A stretch of 64,000 nucleotides of DNA. Source: Bordetella sp. H567 (GTDB taxonomy: Bacteria; Pseudomonadota; Gammaproteobacteria; Burkholderiales; Burkholderiaceae_B). The DNA is taken from NCBI RefSeq assembly GCF_001704295.1, contig NZ_CP012334.1:4724084-4788083 (forward strand). Direction: 5' to 3'. The position numbers and the translations under genes were made by a program. Under the pieces are notes generated by a model that saw nothing but the letters and a program-made list of their open reading frames with translations, made no database searches and had not been told where the DNA came from. Below are positions 8,639-17,462 of this stretch, piece after piece; within the stretch, counting starts at the first letter, position 1, and each line of letters starts with the position of its first letter.

Positions 8639-8899
8639 ATGACGCGAGAAACTCCCAGTGCCGACTACACCGCGGCAACGCCACCCGAGCCGTCGAAAAA
8701 GAGCCAGGTCGACATCGCCAACGATGTCCAGGACGGCCTGCGTGAATCCAACGAGTCGTCCCGGCGCCGCGACACGACCGCCGGCAAGAAAGCGACGCAA
8801 TTCGACGGCAACCCCAATCCGGAAAGCGACGACGAAGGAGGCGTGTTCAGCCCTCCGGACGATACCCCCGCCGTACTTCCCAAGAAGGAAGGCACCTGA
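8639..8899 (+). CDS. Small hydrophilic hypothetical protein
   Basis: An 86-residue frame starting at ATG 8639 with GGAG at 8628-8631. The protein is rich in Asp, Glu, Lys, Ser and Pro, has no hydrophobic segment, and looks intrinsically disordered (for example GVFSPPDDTPAVLPKKEGT at the end). I do not recognise a family. The good ribosome site and codon use support expression. It lies 163 nt upstream of the alcohol dehydrogenase gene, perhaps in the same unit, and resembles in style the disordered protein at 27101. Confidence 0.6.
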   Translation: MTRETPSADYTAATPPEPSKKSQVDIANDVQDGLRESNESSRRRDTTAGKKATQFDGNPNPESDDEGGVFSPPDDTPAVLPKKEGT

Positions 8900-9062
8900 T
8901 CATTGCCCCTTCCGGGTACCGCGGCCCGCGGGCGCGCGCCGCCATGTGCGGGCGCCGCAGGCCTGCCCTGCCGCAATCATCCACATACCGGTCCGGCCGC
9001 CACGGCATGCCCCTTGCTGTCCACGCGCCCCGAACTGACCACACACTGCATGGGAGACCGCG

Positions 9063-10232
9063 ATGCGAGCACTACGATGGCATGGCAAGCATGATATCCG
9101 CTGCGACACGGTCCCGGATCCGCAGATCGAACACCCCCGCGATGCAATCGTGAAGGTGTCCTGCTGCGCCATCTGCGGCTCCGACCTGCATCTGTTCGAC
9201 GGCTTCATGCCCGGCATGAAGCACGGCGACATCATGGGCCACGAGTTCATGGGCGAAGTGATGGAGGTCGGCGCCGAGAACAAGGCCCTCAAGCCCGGCG
9301 ACCGCGTGGTCGTTCCCTTCACCATCATTTGCGGTGAATGCGACCAGTGCAAGCGCGGCAATTTCTCCGTCTGCGAACGCAGCAACCGCAACCAGGCCGA
9401 TGCGGACAAGCTCTTCGGCCACAGCACCGCGGGCCTGTTCGGCTATACCCACCTGACGGGCGGCTACCCCGGCGGCCAGGCCGAATACGTGCGCGTGCCC
9501 TATGCCGACAAAACGCACGTGAAGATTCCGGAAGGCCTGAGCGATGAGCAGGTTCTCTTCCTGGGCGACATCTTTCCCACGGGCTGGCAGGCAGCCGTGC
9601 AGTGCGACATCGAACCGACCGACACGGTCGCCATCTGGGGCGCGGGGCCGGTCGGGCAAATGGCCATCCGCAGCGCCGTGCTGCTGGGCGCGCGCCAGGT
9701 CGTGGCCATCGACCGCGTGCCTGAACGTCTGGCGATGGCGCAGGCGGGCGGTGCCGTCACCATCAACTTCGACGAGGAAAGCGTGCTGGACCGCCTGCGC
9801 GACCTGACGCAGGGCAAGGGCCCGGAAAAGTGCATAGACGCCGTCGGCATGGAGTCGCACGCCACGCGCTCCATCGATTCCATGTACGACCGCGCCAAGC
9901 AGGCCGTCATGCTGGAAAGCGACCGGCCCCACGTGCTGCGCGAGATGATCTACGTATGCCGGCCGGCGGGCACGCTATCCATCCCGGGGGTCTATGGCGG
10001 CCTTATCGACAAGATCCCGTTTGGCGCCGCGATGAACAAGGGCCTGACCTGGCGCATGGGCCAGACCCACGTCAATCGCTGGACCGACGACCTGCTCAAG
10101 CGCATCGGCGAAGGGCAGATCGATCCCTCCTTCGTGATCACGCACCGCGTCAGCCTGGAAGAAGGGCCGGAAATGTACAAGACCTTCCGCGACAAGAAGG
10201 ATGGCTGCATCAAGGTCGTGCTGAAGCCCTGA
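9063..10232 (+). CDS. Zinc-dependent alcohol dehydrogenase (formaldehyde-dehydrogenase-like)
   Basis: This 389-residue medium-chain dehydrogenase shows the catalytic zinc site C38 ([11 protein letters not shown]) and H60-E61 (GHEFMGEV), the structural zinc cysteines C90, C93, C96 and C104, and a nucleotide-binding loop [10 protein letters not shown]. The long insertion and the C-terminal [19 protein letters not shown] resemble the subgroup annotated as glutathione-independent formaldehyde dehydrogenase or threonine-dehydrogenase-like. NAD-linked oxidation of a small alcohol or aldehyde is likely, with unproven substrate. It is probably monocistronic or paired with the small gene before it. 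Confidence 0.88.
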   Translation: MRALRWHGKHDIRCDTVPDPQIEHPRDAIVKVSCCAICGSDLHLFDGFMPGMKHGDIMGHEFMGEVMEVGAENKALKPGDRVVVPFTIICGECDQCKRGNFSVCERSNRNQADADKLFGHSTAGLFGYTHLTGGYPGGQAEYVRVPYADKTHVKIPEGLSDEQVLFLGDIFPTGWQAAVQCDIEPTDTVAIWGAGPVGQMAIRSAVLLGARQVVAIDRVPERLAMAQAGGAVTINFDEESVLDRLRDLTQGKGPEKCIDAVGMESHATRSIDSMYDRAKQAVMLESDRPHVLREMIYVCRPAGTLSIPGVYGGLIDKIPFGAAMNKGLTWRMGQTHVNRWTDDLLKRIGEGQIDPSFVITHRVSLEEGPEMYKTFRDKKDGCIKVVLKP

Positions 10233-10433
10233 GCATGCACGGACGCGCCATCATCGCTGCGATGATGGCCGGGTCGGCCGTCACGCGCACCGTCGCGCCG
10301 GCCGTCTGGGCGCGGCCGTTCGGAAGCGGGCGTTGGGTCAGCCCATTTTAAGGAGGGACGGTTCCCCGGCCCGTTTCGTCAGGCATGGCATGATAGGCGC
10401 CTCGCATTTTCGATTGCCCCTACCGTTTCCACC

Positions 10434-11735
10434 ATGTCCAACCTGATCGTGCACGGCGGCCTCCCCCTACGCGGGGAAATCGTCCCTTCCGCCAACAAGA
10501 ACGCCGTCCTGCCCATCCTGTGTGCCACGCTGTTGACCGACCAGCCCTTGCGTCTGATCGGCGTGCCCGAGATTACCGACGTCAAGAAAATCCTCGACAT
10601 CTTCCGTATGCTGGGCAGCGACGTGTCGATGGACTTCGCGACCGGCGTCCTGGATCTGCACCACCGCGCCACGGCCTTCGACCCTTCGGTACACAAGCTG
10701 CCGGAGGAAATGCGTTCCTCCATCATGCTGGTGCCGCCCCTGCTGGCGCGCTTCGGCGTCGCGCGCCTGGAAAACGATGTCAAGGGATGCACGCTGGGCG
10801 TGCGGGAAATCGATCCGCACGTGGAAGTCTTCGAGCGCTTCGGCGCCGCCATCGAACGCACGCCGGATTCGCTGATCGTGCATGCCACCGATCGCATGAC
10901 GGCCAATCACCATTGGCTGGACTATGCCTCGGTGACGACCACGGAAAACTTCGTGCTGTGCGCGGTATCGGCCAACGGCACATCGACCCTGGTCAACGCC
11001 GCCTCCGAGCCGCACGTGCAGGAGTTCTGCCGTTTTCTCGCCATGCTGGGCGCGGCCATCGACGGCATCGGGACATCGCGCCTGGCCGTGGCGGGCGGCG
11101 CCGCGCTGGGCGGCGGCGAATTCCGCTTCAGCGAGGATTTCCACGAAATCACAACGTTCCTGGCGCTGGGCGCCATCACGGGCGGCGATATCGCCGTCCG
11201 GAACACCGCGCCGGAGCAGTTTCCGCTGATCGACCGGACTTTCGCCAAATTCGGCGTGGAAGTCGTGCATCGCGACGGCTGGTCGCATGCCTTCCGGGAA
11301 GGTCCCTTGCGGGTGCGCCGGCCCTTCACCCAGAACATCCTGACCAAGGTGGAAGCGGCGCCCTGGCCTTATCTGCCCGTCGATCTGCTGCCCATCTTCA
11401 TTGCCTTGGGCGTCAAGGCCGAGGGCAGTGCGATGTTCTGGAACAAGGTGTACGACGGCGCCATGGGCTGGTCCGTGGAGCTGTCGAAGTTCGGCGCGCA
11501 CGTGTTCCTGTCGGACCCGCATCGTCTGATCACCTTCGGCGGGTTGCGCTTGAGCCCGGCTAAGGTCGAGAGTCCCTACATCATCCGCGTCGCCATCGCA
11601 CTGCTGATGGTGGCCGCCAGCATCGAGGGACGCTCGGAGATCACCAACGCGCTGCCGATCCGCCGCGCCCATCCGAACTTCGTCGAGAACTTGCGATCGG
11701 TGGGCGCGAATGTGGAATGGACGCGCAGCGAATAA
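10434..11735 (+). CDS. UDP-N-acetylglucosamine 1-carboxyvinyltransferase (divergent MurA paralogue)
   Basis: A 433-residue EPSP-synthase-fold protein of full MurA length. MurA catalytic positions can be matched: K22-N23 in ANKNAVLPIL, C119 in KGCTLGVREIDPH (the cysteine that binds PEP and fosfomycin), R124, D317 in YLPVDLLP and R385 in YIIRVAIAL. However the loop has RE where MurA usually has RP, and the Asp region (PWPYLPVD) departs from the usual PHPAFPTD. The main betaproteobacterial murA normally lies in a different gene context, so this is probably a second MurA or a related enolpyruvyl transferase. It has no functional partners here. Confidence 0.78.
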   Translation: MSNLIVHGGLPLRGEIVPSANKNAVLPILCATLLTDQPLRLIGVPEITDVKKILDIFRMLGSDVSMDFATGVLDLHHRATAFDPSVHKLPEEMRSSIMLVPPLLARFGVARLENDVKGCTLGVREIDPHVEVFERFGAAIERTPDSLIVHATDRMTANHHWLDYASVTTTENFVLCAVSANGTSTLVNAASEPHVQEFCRFLAMLGAAIDGIGTSRLAVAGGAALGGGEFRFSEDFHEITTFLALGAITGGDIAVRNTAPEQFPLIDRTFAKFGVEVVHRDGWSHAFREGPLRVRRPFTQNILTKVEAAPWPYLPVDLLPIFIALGVKAEGSAMFWNKVYDGAMGWSVELSKFGAHVFLSDPHRLITFGGLRLSPAKVESPYIIRVAIALLMVAASIEGRSEITNALPIRRAHPNFVENLRSVGANVEWTRSE

Positions 11736-11757
11736 GCGGCCGGCTGTCGGCGTAGGA

Positions 11758-11790
11758 GTGATCGCGCCACCTCTACGGCGACGCGATCAC
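11758..11790. terminator. Long hairpin between convergent genes, possible terminator
   Basis: GTGATCGCG (11758-11766) pairs perfectly with CGCGATCAC (11782-11790) across a 15-nt loop that contains a further short pairing. It sits between the convergent murA-like and DUF4148 genes. There is no T run, so intrinsic termination is uncertain. Confidence 0.4.
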
Positions 11791-11842
11791 CCAAGCCGCC
11801 CGCGCGGCACGTCAAGCCGGTGCAGCGCGCCGATACGGCGGC

Positions 11843-12160
11843 TCAGCCCTTAAAGGGCACGTTGTCGCTGTCGCCAAACTTCACTTCGGCCAGGCCGCTG
11901 GGATCGCGGCCCGCGTTCGCGGCAACGACCGGGCGGCCGGCATCGCTTTCGCGTTGCGCCGTGAAGGGCTTGTTGTCCATGTCTTCGTTGCCCATCTTGC
12001 CCGCCGCGCGAGCCGATTGCAGCTCCTGTATCACCTGTTCGCGGGTGACATTGCTGTATTGCTTGCCGTAGACGCCCTGGAACGGGACGTTCTGGGCCTG
12101 GGCGGTGCCCAGCGCGGCAGCGGAAAGAATCAGGGCGGAAACGATGGTCTTGGCTTTCAT
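11843..12160 (-). CDS. DUF4148 domain secreted protein
   Basis: A 105-residue protein starting at 12160 with an AGAGGA ribosome site. MKAKTIVSALILSAAALGTAQA is a clean Sec signal peptide. The mature part contains YSNVTREQVIQELQSARAAG, the hallmark of DUF4148, a small periplasmic family expanded in Burkholderiales whose function is unknown. It ends with two repeats of an NVPF-type motif. The longer frame to 12646 runs over the divergent radical SAM gene and is rejected. Confidence 0.88.
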   Translation of the reverse strand: MKAKTIVSALILSAAALGTAQAQNVPFQGVYGKQYSNVTREQVIQELQSARAAGKMGNEDMDNKPFTAQRESDAGRPVVAANAGRDPSGLAEVKFGDSDNVPFKG

Positions 12161-12375
12161 GGCAGTGTCCTCTTTCGGTTGGTTCGGCGGGCTTGGCATC
12201 GGGACGTCCCGCTGCGCTTGCTTGCCCTTCCGGCATGGGACGCATTCTGCGCGTGGGCGCCCCCCGGATAAACCCTGCGGAAAGAGAATCAATTTTTCAG
12301 ATTCATAGGTAATCGGTGACCAGACGCAACGCTGGAAGACAGCATGAACCGGCTGCAAGCGGCGTCCGTATAATG

Positions 12376-12391
12376 CTGTATATCCATACAG
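12376..12391. promoter_or_regulatory. LexA (SOS) box
   Basis: CTGTATATCCATACAG is a perfect match to the beta/gammaproteobacterial LexA consensus CTGT-N8-ACAG with the preferred AT-rich core. It lies 17-32 nt upstream of the ATG at 12408, where LexA would block the promoter. This predicts DNA-damage induction of the two-gene cassette downstream. Confidence 0.88.
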
Positions 12392-12407
12392 TAATAGTGG
12401 AACGGCG

Positions 12408-13631
12408 ATGGAACTGCTCACCAAGCTGGAAATCCTGGCGGACGCGGCCAAGTACGACGCCTCATGCGCCAGCAGCGGCGCGCCCAAGCGGGATTCGCGC
12501 GGCCGCGAAGGCCTGGGCGCCAGCACGGGGGCGGGTATCTGCCACAGCTTCACGCCGGACGGCCGCTGCGTCTCCTTGCTGAAGATCCTGCTGACCAATT
12601 TCTGCCAGTACGACTGCCAGTACTGCGTCAACCGCCGCTCCAGCAACGTGCCGCGCGCGCGGTTCTCGCCGCGCGAAGTCGTCGACCTGACGCTGGACTT
12701 CTACAGGCGCAACTACATCGACGGCTTGTTCCTCAGCTCCGGCATCATCCGCAGCGCGGACTACACCATGGAGCAACTGGTCCAGGTGGCCCGCTCGCTG
12801 CGCGAGGAACACCGGTTCCGCGGCTATATCCACCTGAAGACCATCCCGGACGCGGATACCCGCCTTATCTCGCAGGCCGGGCAGTATGCGGACCGGCTCA
12901 GCGTCAACATCGAACTGCCCACCGACGGCGCCCTGCAGCGGCTGGCGCCCGAAAAAAACGTTCATACCATCAAGCGCGCCATGGGCTCCATCCGCCTGGA
13001 CCAGGAAGCGGCGCTCGAAGAAGCCGCGCATGGCAAACGGCCGCCGCGCCGTGCCCCGGCGGGCCAAAGCACGCAGATGATCGTCGGCGCCGACGATGCC
13101 GACGACCGCACCATACTGCGGACGGCGCAAACGCTGTACGGTTCCTACAAGCTGAAACGGGTGTATTACTCCGCCTTCAGCCCCATTCCCGACAGCCCCT
13201 CCGCACTGCCTACGCAGGCGCCGCCGCTGTTGCGCGAACACCGCCTGTACCAGGCGGATTTCCTGTTGCGCGGCTATGGCTTTCGCGCCGAAGAACTGTT
13301 CCAGCGCGATGGCGACCTGCCCCTGGACATCGACCCCAAGCTGTCCTGGGCCTTGGCGCACCGCGAATCGTTTCCGGTGGACCTGAACCGCGCGCCGCAG
13401 CCGCTGATCGCGCGCGTGCCCGGCATCGGCATGCGCAACGCGAAACGCCTGGCTGAACTGCGCCGCCTGCGCGCCATCCGCTATCAGGACCTGGTGCGCC
13501 TGCGCTGCGCGATGGACAAGGTCAAACCCTTCATCGTGGTGCAGGACTACCGGCCCGGGCTGGCGGACCCATCGTCGGAACAATTGCGCCGGACGCTGTC
13601 CGGCGCGCCTGTGCAATTGTCCCTGCTATGA
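12408..13631 (+). CDS. Putative DNA modification/repair radical SAM protein (TIGR03916 type)
   Basis: A 407-residue radical SAM enzyme. The iron-sulfur motif is C66, C70 and C73 (CQYDCQYC), preceded by an N-terminal region with further conserved residues (GAGICHSFTPDGRCVSLLKI). A helix-hairpin-helix segment at about 333-368 (RVPGIGMRNAKRLAELRRL) suggests DNA binding. This family is known as a putative DNA modification/repair radical SAM group and co-occurs with the TIGR03915 family, encoded next (ATGA overlap at 13628-13631). The LexA box upstream gives independent support for a repair role. The chemistry is unknown; lesion reversal by analogy with spore photoproduct lyase is only inference. 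Confidence 0.88.
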   Translation: MELLTKLEILADAAKYDASCASSGAPKRDSRGREGLGASTGAGICHSFTPDGRCVSLLKILLTNFCQYDCQYCVNRRSSNVPRARFSPREVVDLTLDFYRRNYIDGLFLSSGIIRSADYTMEQLVQVARSLREEHRFRGYIHLKTIPDADTRLISQAGQYADRLSVNIELPTDGALQRLAPEKNVHTIKRAMGSIRLDQEAALEEAAHGKRPPRRAPAGQSTQMIVGADDADDRTILRTAQTLYGSYKLKRVYYSAFSPIPDSPSALPTQAPPLLREHRLYQADFLLRGYGFRAEELFQRDGDLPLDIDPKLSWALAHRESFPVDLNRAPQPLIARVPGIGMRNAKRLAELRRLRAIRYQDLVRLRCAMDKVKPFIVVQDYRPGLADPSSEQLRRTLSGAPVQLSLL

Positions 13632-15304
13632 ACGACGCCGCCCCGCCCACCCAGGGTGCGGAAGCGCCTGCCCGGTCTACCGCTGCGTCGGCTGGGCCTG
13701 TTGCACCGCGTGCCGCCCTCGCGGCCGCTTTGCCCGCGCCCGCTACCGCGACGCTGATCGTCGAAAACGGCTATGCGGGCTGGCGCGAGCAGGCGCTGCG
13801 CGCGCTTGCCCGGGGCTGGCCGCCCGACGCCCTGACATGGGTGGAACATCTTCCAACGCCGGATGGCGGCACCGCGCAAATGGCGCTGGATTATTCCGCG
13901 TCCGCCGGCGATGCCGCAGGTCCGTCCGATGCTGCCCCCGCCTCGGAGGCACCGTGCACGGCGTACACCGGCGCGCCGGAGCCCGATGCACCATCGGCGT
14001 CCACGGGGCAGGCCGAGACGCCCGTGCGCATTTCCCCCGCCTTGGCCGGCCTGCTGCAGGACGCCGCGCGCTACCGTTCGCCGCGGCGCTGGGCTTTCCT
14101 TTACCGCGTATTGTGGCGATGGCGGCAAGGCGACCGCGCCGTGGCATCGGCAGCCGATGAAGACGGCCGGCACCTGCACGCCATGGCGAAATCCGTACGG
14201 CGCGCCCATCACGACATGATCGCCTATGTGCGCTTCCACAAGCGCGACAGGCCCGGCATCCCTGAATACCTGGCCTGGTACGAACCCGACCACGATGTGC
14301 TGGCGGCCGCGGCGGAACATTTCGCGCGCCGCATGGGCCGCTCATCCTGGCTGATCGGCACGCCCCATGGCGCCGCGCTATGGGACGGCAGCACGCTGCG
14401 CCTGTCCGGCGCGCCCGCCGACGCCGCCGCCATACGCGCCAGTGCCGCCAACGATCAGGCCGAACCGCTGTGGCTGGCCTATTACAGGAACGTCTTCAAT
14501 CCCGCCCGGCTGAACGAAGCCGCGCTGCACCGGCAGATGCCCGTACGCTTCTGGAAAGGCTTGCCCGAAGGCCCACTGATACCTGGCATGATCGCGCAGG
14601 CCCGTAACGGCGCGCGCCGCGTGGCGCAGGCCGGCACCGTGGGCGCGATGTCGGGCAAGGCCGTCGCGGTCGACGCGCAACGCGCGCAGCCGCTACGCGC
14701 CGCGCCGTCCTCGCTGGACGAATGCAGGCGCTGCGAATTGTGGCGCCAGGCCACGCAAGCCGTGCCCGGCGAAGGGCCGGCGGCCGCGCGCATCATGCTG
14801 GTCGGCGAACAGCCCGGCGATCACGAGGACCTGGCCGGCCGGGCTTTCGTCGGGCCGGCCGGCCAAGTGCTGAACGACGCCCTGCACCGGGCGGGCGTGC
14901 CGCGGGGCGATGTGTTCCTGACCAATGCCGTCAAGCACTTCAAGTGGTTTCCACGCGGCAAGCGCCGCATGCACAAAACGCCCGCGCAGCGCGAAGTCGA
15001 TGCCTGCGCGCATTGGCTGGACCAGGAACTTGCGCGCGTGCGCCCCGCCGTCATCATCACGCTGGGCGCCACGGCGCTCGGCGCCGTCCTGCGCCACAAG
15101 GCCAGCCTGCGGGATTATCTCGATGCCCCGGTGCGGCATGGCGACGCCTGGCTGGTCGCCACGTGGCATCCCTCTTATGCGCTGCGCGTGGACGATGCGT
15201 CGGCGCGCGAGGAAATCGTCGACGGCATCGCGCGCGCCATCGCGCGCGGGCGGCAGCTGCTCGCGGCCCCGCCTTCCTCCGCCGGCGCCGCCGGACACGG
15301 ATGA
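13628..15304 (+). CDS. TIGR03915-type domain fused to UdgX uracil-DNA-binding domain
   Basis: A 558-residue two-part protein. Residues about 35-345 match the TIGR03915/DUF4130 family that accompanies the radical SAM partner. Residues about 360-550 are a family of uracil-DNA glycosylase called UdgX: GEQPGDHEDLAGRAFVGPAG (motif A region), then the KRRMH loop with H449, equivalent to the His that forms a covalent bond to uracil in Mycobacterium UdgX, and WHPSYALR near the end. The likely job is sensing or trapping damaged or uracil DNA and handing it to the radical SAM enzyme. It is translationally coupled to that gene and shares the LexA-controlled promoter. Confidence 0.88.
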   Translation: MNDAAPPTQGAEAPARSTAASAGPVAPRAALAAALPAPATATLIVENGYAGWREQALRALARGWPPDALTWVEHLPTPDGGTAQMALDYSASAGDAAGPSDAAPASEAPCTAYTGAPEPDAPSASTGQAETPVRISPALAGLLQDAARYRSPRRWAFLYRVLWRWRQGDRAVASAADEDGRHLHAMAKSVRRAHHDMIAYVRFHKRDRPGIPEYLAWYEPDHDVLAAAAEHFARRMGRSSWLIGTPHGAALWDGSTLRLSGAPADAAAIRASAANDQAEPLWLAYYRNVFNPARLNEAALHRQMPVRFWKGLPEGPLIPGMIAQARNGARRVAQAGTVGAMSGKAVAVDAQRAQPLRAAPSSLDECRRCELWRQATQAVPGEGPAAARIMLVGEQPGDHEDLAGRAFVGPAGQVLNDALHRAGVPRGDVFLTNAVKHFKWFPRGKRRMHKTPAQREVDACAHWLDQELARVRPAVIITLGATALGAVLRHKASLRDYLDAPVRHGDAWLVATWHPSYALRVDDASAREEIVDGIARAIARGRQLLAAPPSSAGAAGHG

Positions 15305-15389
15305 GCGCAAGGCGCGCCGGGCGCCGTCCTTGGCACGCCTGTTGCGGCTCGCCATGACTCCTTGGTTTGCCTATCCGGGAAAGGGAAGC

Positions 15390-17462
15390 ATGATGAGCGA
15401 CAGCACGCCAATGCAGCGCAAAATGGTCGAACGCCAGCTCCGCGCGCGGGGTATCCAGGACGAACGCGTGCTCGCCGCGATGGAGCACGTGCCGCGCCAC
15501 GCCTTCGTCCCGCCCTCCCTGTCCGAGTTCGCGTATGACGACGCGCCGCTGCCCCTTGCATCGGGCCAGACCATCTCGCAACCGTATATCGTCGCGCTGA
15601 TGGCGCAGGCCGCCAGCCTGCAGCGCTCCGACCGCGTGCTGGAGATCGGCACCGGATCAGGCTATGCGGCGGCCGTGCTGGCCGAGCTGGCGGACCGGGT
15701 CGATACGGTGGAGCGTCTGTCGGAACTGGCCGACAAGGCGCGCGAGACCTTGCAATCGCAGGGCTACGGCCGCGTGCGGGTTCATACGGGCGACGGCACG
15801 CTGGGATTGCCGGACGCCGCGCCCTTCGACGCCATCGTCGCGGCGGCGGCCGGGCCCGACGTACCCGCCGCCTGGCGCGAGCAGCTGGCGATAGGCGGAC
15901 GCATCGTCATGCCGGTCGGCGGTCGCCGCGGCGGCCAGCGGCTGGTCCGGATCACCCGCGTCGGCCGCGACGAATACGACGAAGAGGACCTGGGCGGCGT
16001 GGCCTTCGTTCCCCTTGTCGGCGCGCAGGGATGGGCGGCCAATCCGTATGCCGGCGACGGCGGGAAACCGGACGCCGACGGTGCGCGTTCGGCGCAATCC
16101 GCGGCGCCCCCGCGCGTATCGCCCAAACGGGCCGCGTTCGCGCCCCACGCGGACATGCCGTCCGACCCCGAGGCCGAAGCCATATGGGAGGCCGCCGAGG
16201 CGCTGCCGGACATCGACGACGCGCTGTTCGCGCCCTTGTTCGACCGTTTCGCGGACAAGCGCGTGGTGCTGCTGGGCGAAGCCAGCCATGGCACCAGCGA
16301 GTTCTATCGCGCGCGCGCCGCCATCACGCGCCGGCTGATCGAAGCGCACGGCTTCGACATCGTGGCGGTGGAAGCCGACTGGCCGGACGCCGCGGCCATC
16401 GACCGCTATGTCAGGCATCGCCCCGCGGCCAAGCGCGAGGTCTCTCCCTTTCGCCGTTTTCCCACCTGGATGTGGCGCAATACCGAGGTCGAAGCCTTCA
16501 TCGAATGGCTGCACGCCTACAACGGCGTCCTGGAGCCTGGCGAACGCGCCGGTTTCTACGGCCTGGACCTGTACAGCATGTCGGCGTCGATCGCCGCGGT
16601 CCTGGCGTACCTGGACCGCACGGATCCCGAGGCGGCCGGTGTCGCGCGCGAACGATACGGCTGCCTGATGCCCTGGCAGAAGGACCCGCGCGTCTACGCG
16701 CGCGCCGTCGCCAGCCAGGGCTTCCGGCAATGCGAGGATGCCGTGTTGCGCCAACTGCGCGACCTTCTGGACAAACGGCTCGATTACGCGCGGGAGGACG
16801 GTGACAGCTTCCTGGACGCCACGCAGAATGCCCGACTGGTTGCCGCCGCCGAACGCTATTACCGCACGCTATACCAAGGGCCGGCGCAAAGCTGGAACCT
16901 GCGCGACACGCATATGTTCGAGACGCTGGCGCGGCTGCTGGAAGCCCGGGGACCGCAATCGCGCGCCGTGGTCTGGGCACACAACTCGCATATAGGCGAT
17001 GCATCCGCCACGGAAATGGGGCGTGTGCGCGACGAAATCAATATCGGCCAGCTGTGCCGCGAGCGCTATGGCCACGAGGCCGCGCTCGTGGGCTTCGGCA
17101 CCTATGCCGGCACGGTCGGCGCCGCCGACGACTGGGATGGCCCCATGCGCTTGATGCGCGTGCGGCCGGCGCGGCCGGACAGCTACGAACACATGATGCA
17201 CCGGACGGGACAGACGAGGTTCTTGCTGGACCTGCGGCCCGGCGTGCATGACGATTTGCGCGTGCTGTTGAACGCGCCACGGCTGGAACGCTATATCGGC
17301 GTGATCTACCGCCCGGACACCGAACTCTACAGCCATTATGCGGAGGCGACGCTGGCCGAGCAGTACGATGCCTACGTGTGGTTCGATGTCACCGCGGCCG
17401 TCACGCCCCTGCCTGTGGAGGCTCGCGAAGGCATGCCGGAAACCTACCCATTCGCGGTGTGA
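15390..17462 (+). CDS. Protein-L-isoaspartate methyltransferase fused to erythromycin-esterase-like domain
   Basis: A 690-residue fusion; the start is ATG 15390 or 15393 behind AAGGGA. Residues 1-210 are a PIMT: SGQTISQPYIVALM and the SAM loop EIGTGSGYAAAV (G87 onward). Residues about 270-680 are an erythromycin-esterase-like domain with the residues expected of EreA/EreB: H300 in GEASHGTSEFY, E328 in VEADWPDA and H531 in WAHNSH. PIMT repairs isoaspartyl damage in aged proteins; Ere enzymes hydrolyse macrolactones, though many homologues have other unknown roles. A linker of about 50 residues joins them. Its end overlaps the convergent ammonia-lyase gene by 19 bp. Confidence 0.87.
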   Translation: MMSDSTPMQRKMVERQLRARGIQDERVLAAMEHVPRHAFVPPSLSEFAYDDAPLPLASGQTISQPYIVALMAQAASLQRSDRVLEIGTGSGYAAAVLAELADRVDTVERLSELADKARETLQSQGYGRVRVHTGDGTLGLPDAAPFDAIVAAAAGPDVPAAWREQLAIGGRIVMPVGGRRGGQRLVRITRVGRDEYDEEDLGGVAFVPLVGAQGWAANPYAGDGGKPDADGARSAQSAAPPRVSPKRAAFAPHADMPSDPEAEAIWEAAEALPDIDDALFAPLFDRFADKRVVLLGEASHGTSEFYRARAAITRRLIEAHGFDIVAVEADWPDAAAIDRYVRHRPAAKREVSPFRRFPTWMWRNTEVEAFIEWLHAYNGVLEPGERAGFYGLDLYSMSASIAAVLAYLDRTDPEAAGVARERYGCLMPWQKDPRVYARAVASQGFRQCEDAVLRQLRDLLDKRLDYAREDGDSFLDATQNARLVAAAERYYRTLYQGPAQSWNLRDTHMFETLARLLEARGPQSRAVVWAHNSHIGDASATEMGRVRDEINIGQLCRERYGHEAALVGFGTYAGTVGAADDWDGPMRLMRVRPARPDSYEHMMHRTGQTRFLLDLRPGVHDDLRVLLNAPRLERYIGVIYRPDTELYSHYAEATLAEQYDAYVWFDVTAAVTPLPVEAREGMPETYPFAV

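Noticed and set aside
12161-12646. N-terminal extension of the DUF4148 frame
   Set aside because: The signal peptide begins cleanly at 12160, and the extension overlaps the divergent radical SAM gene and its LexA box.
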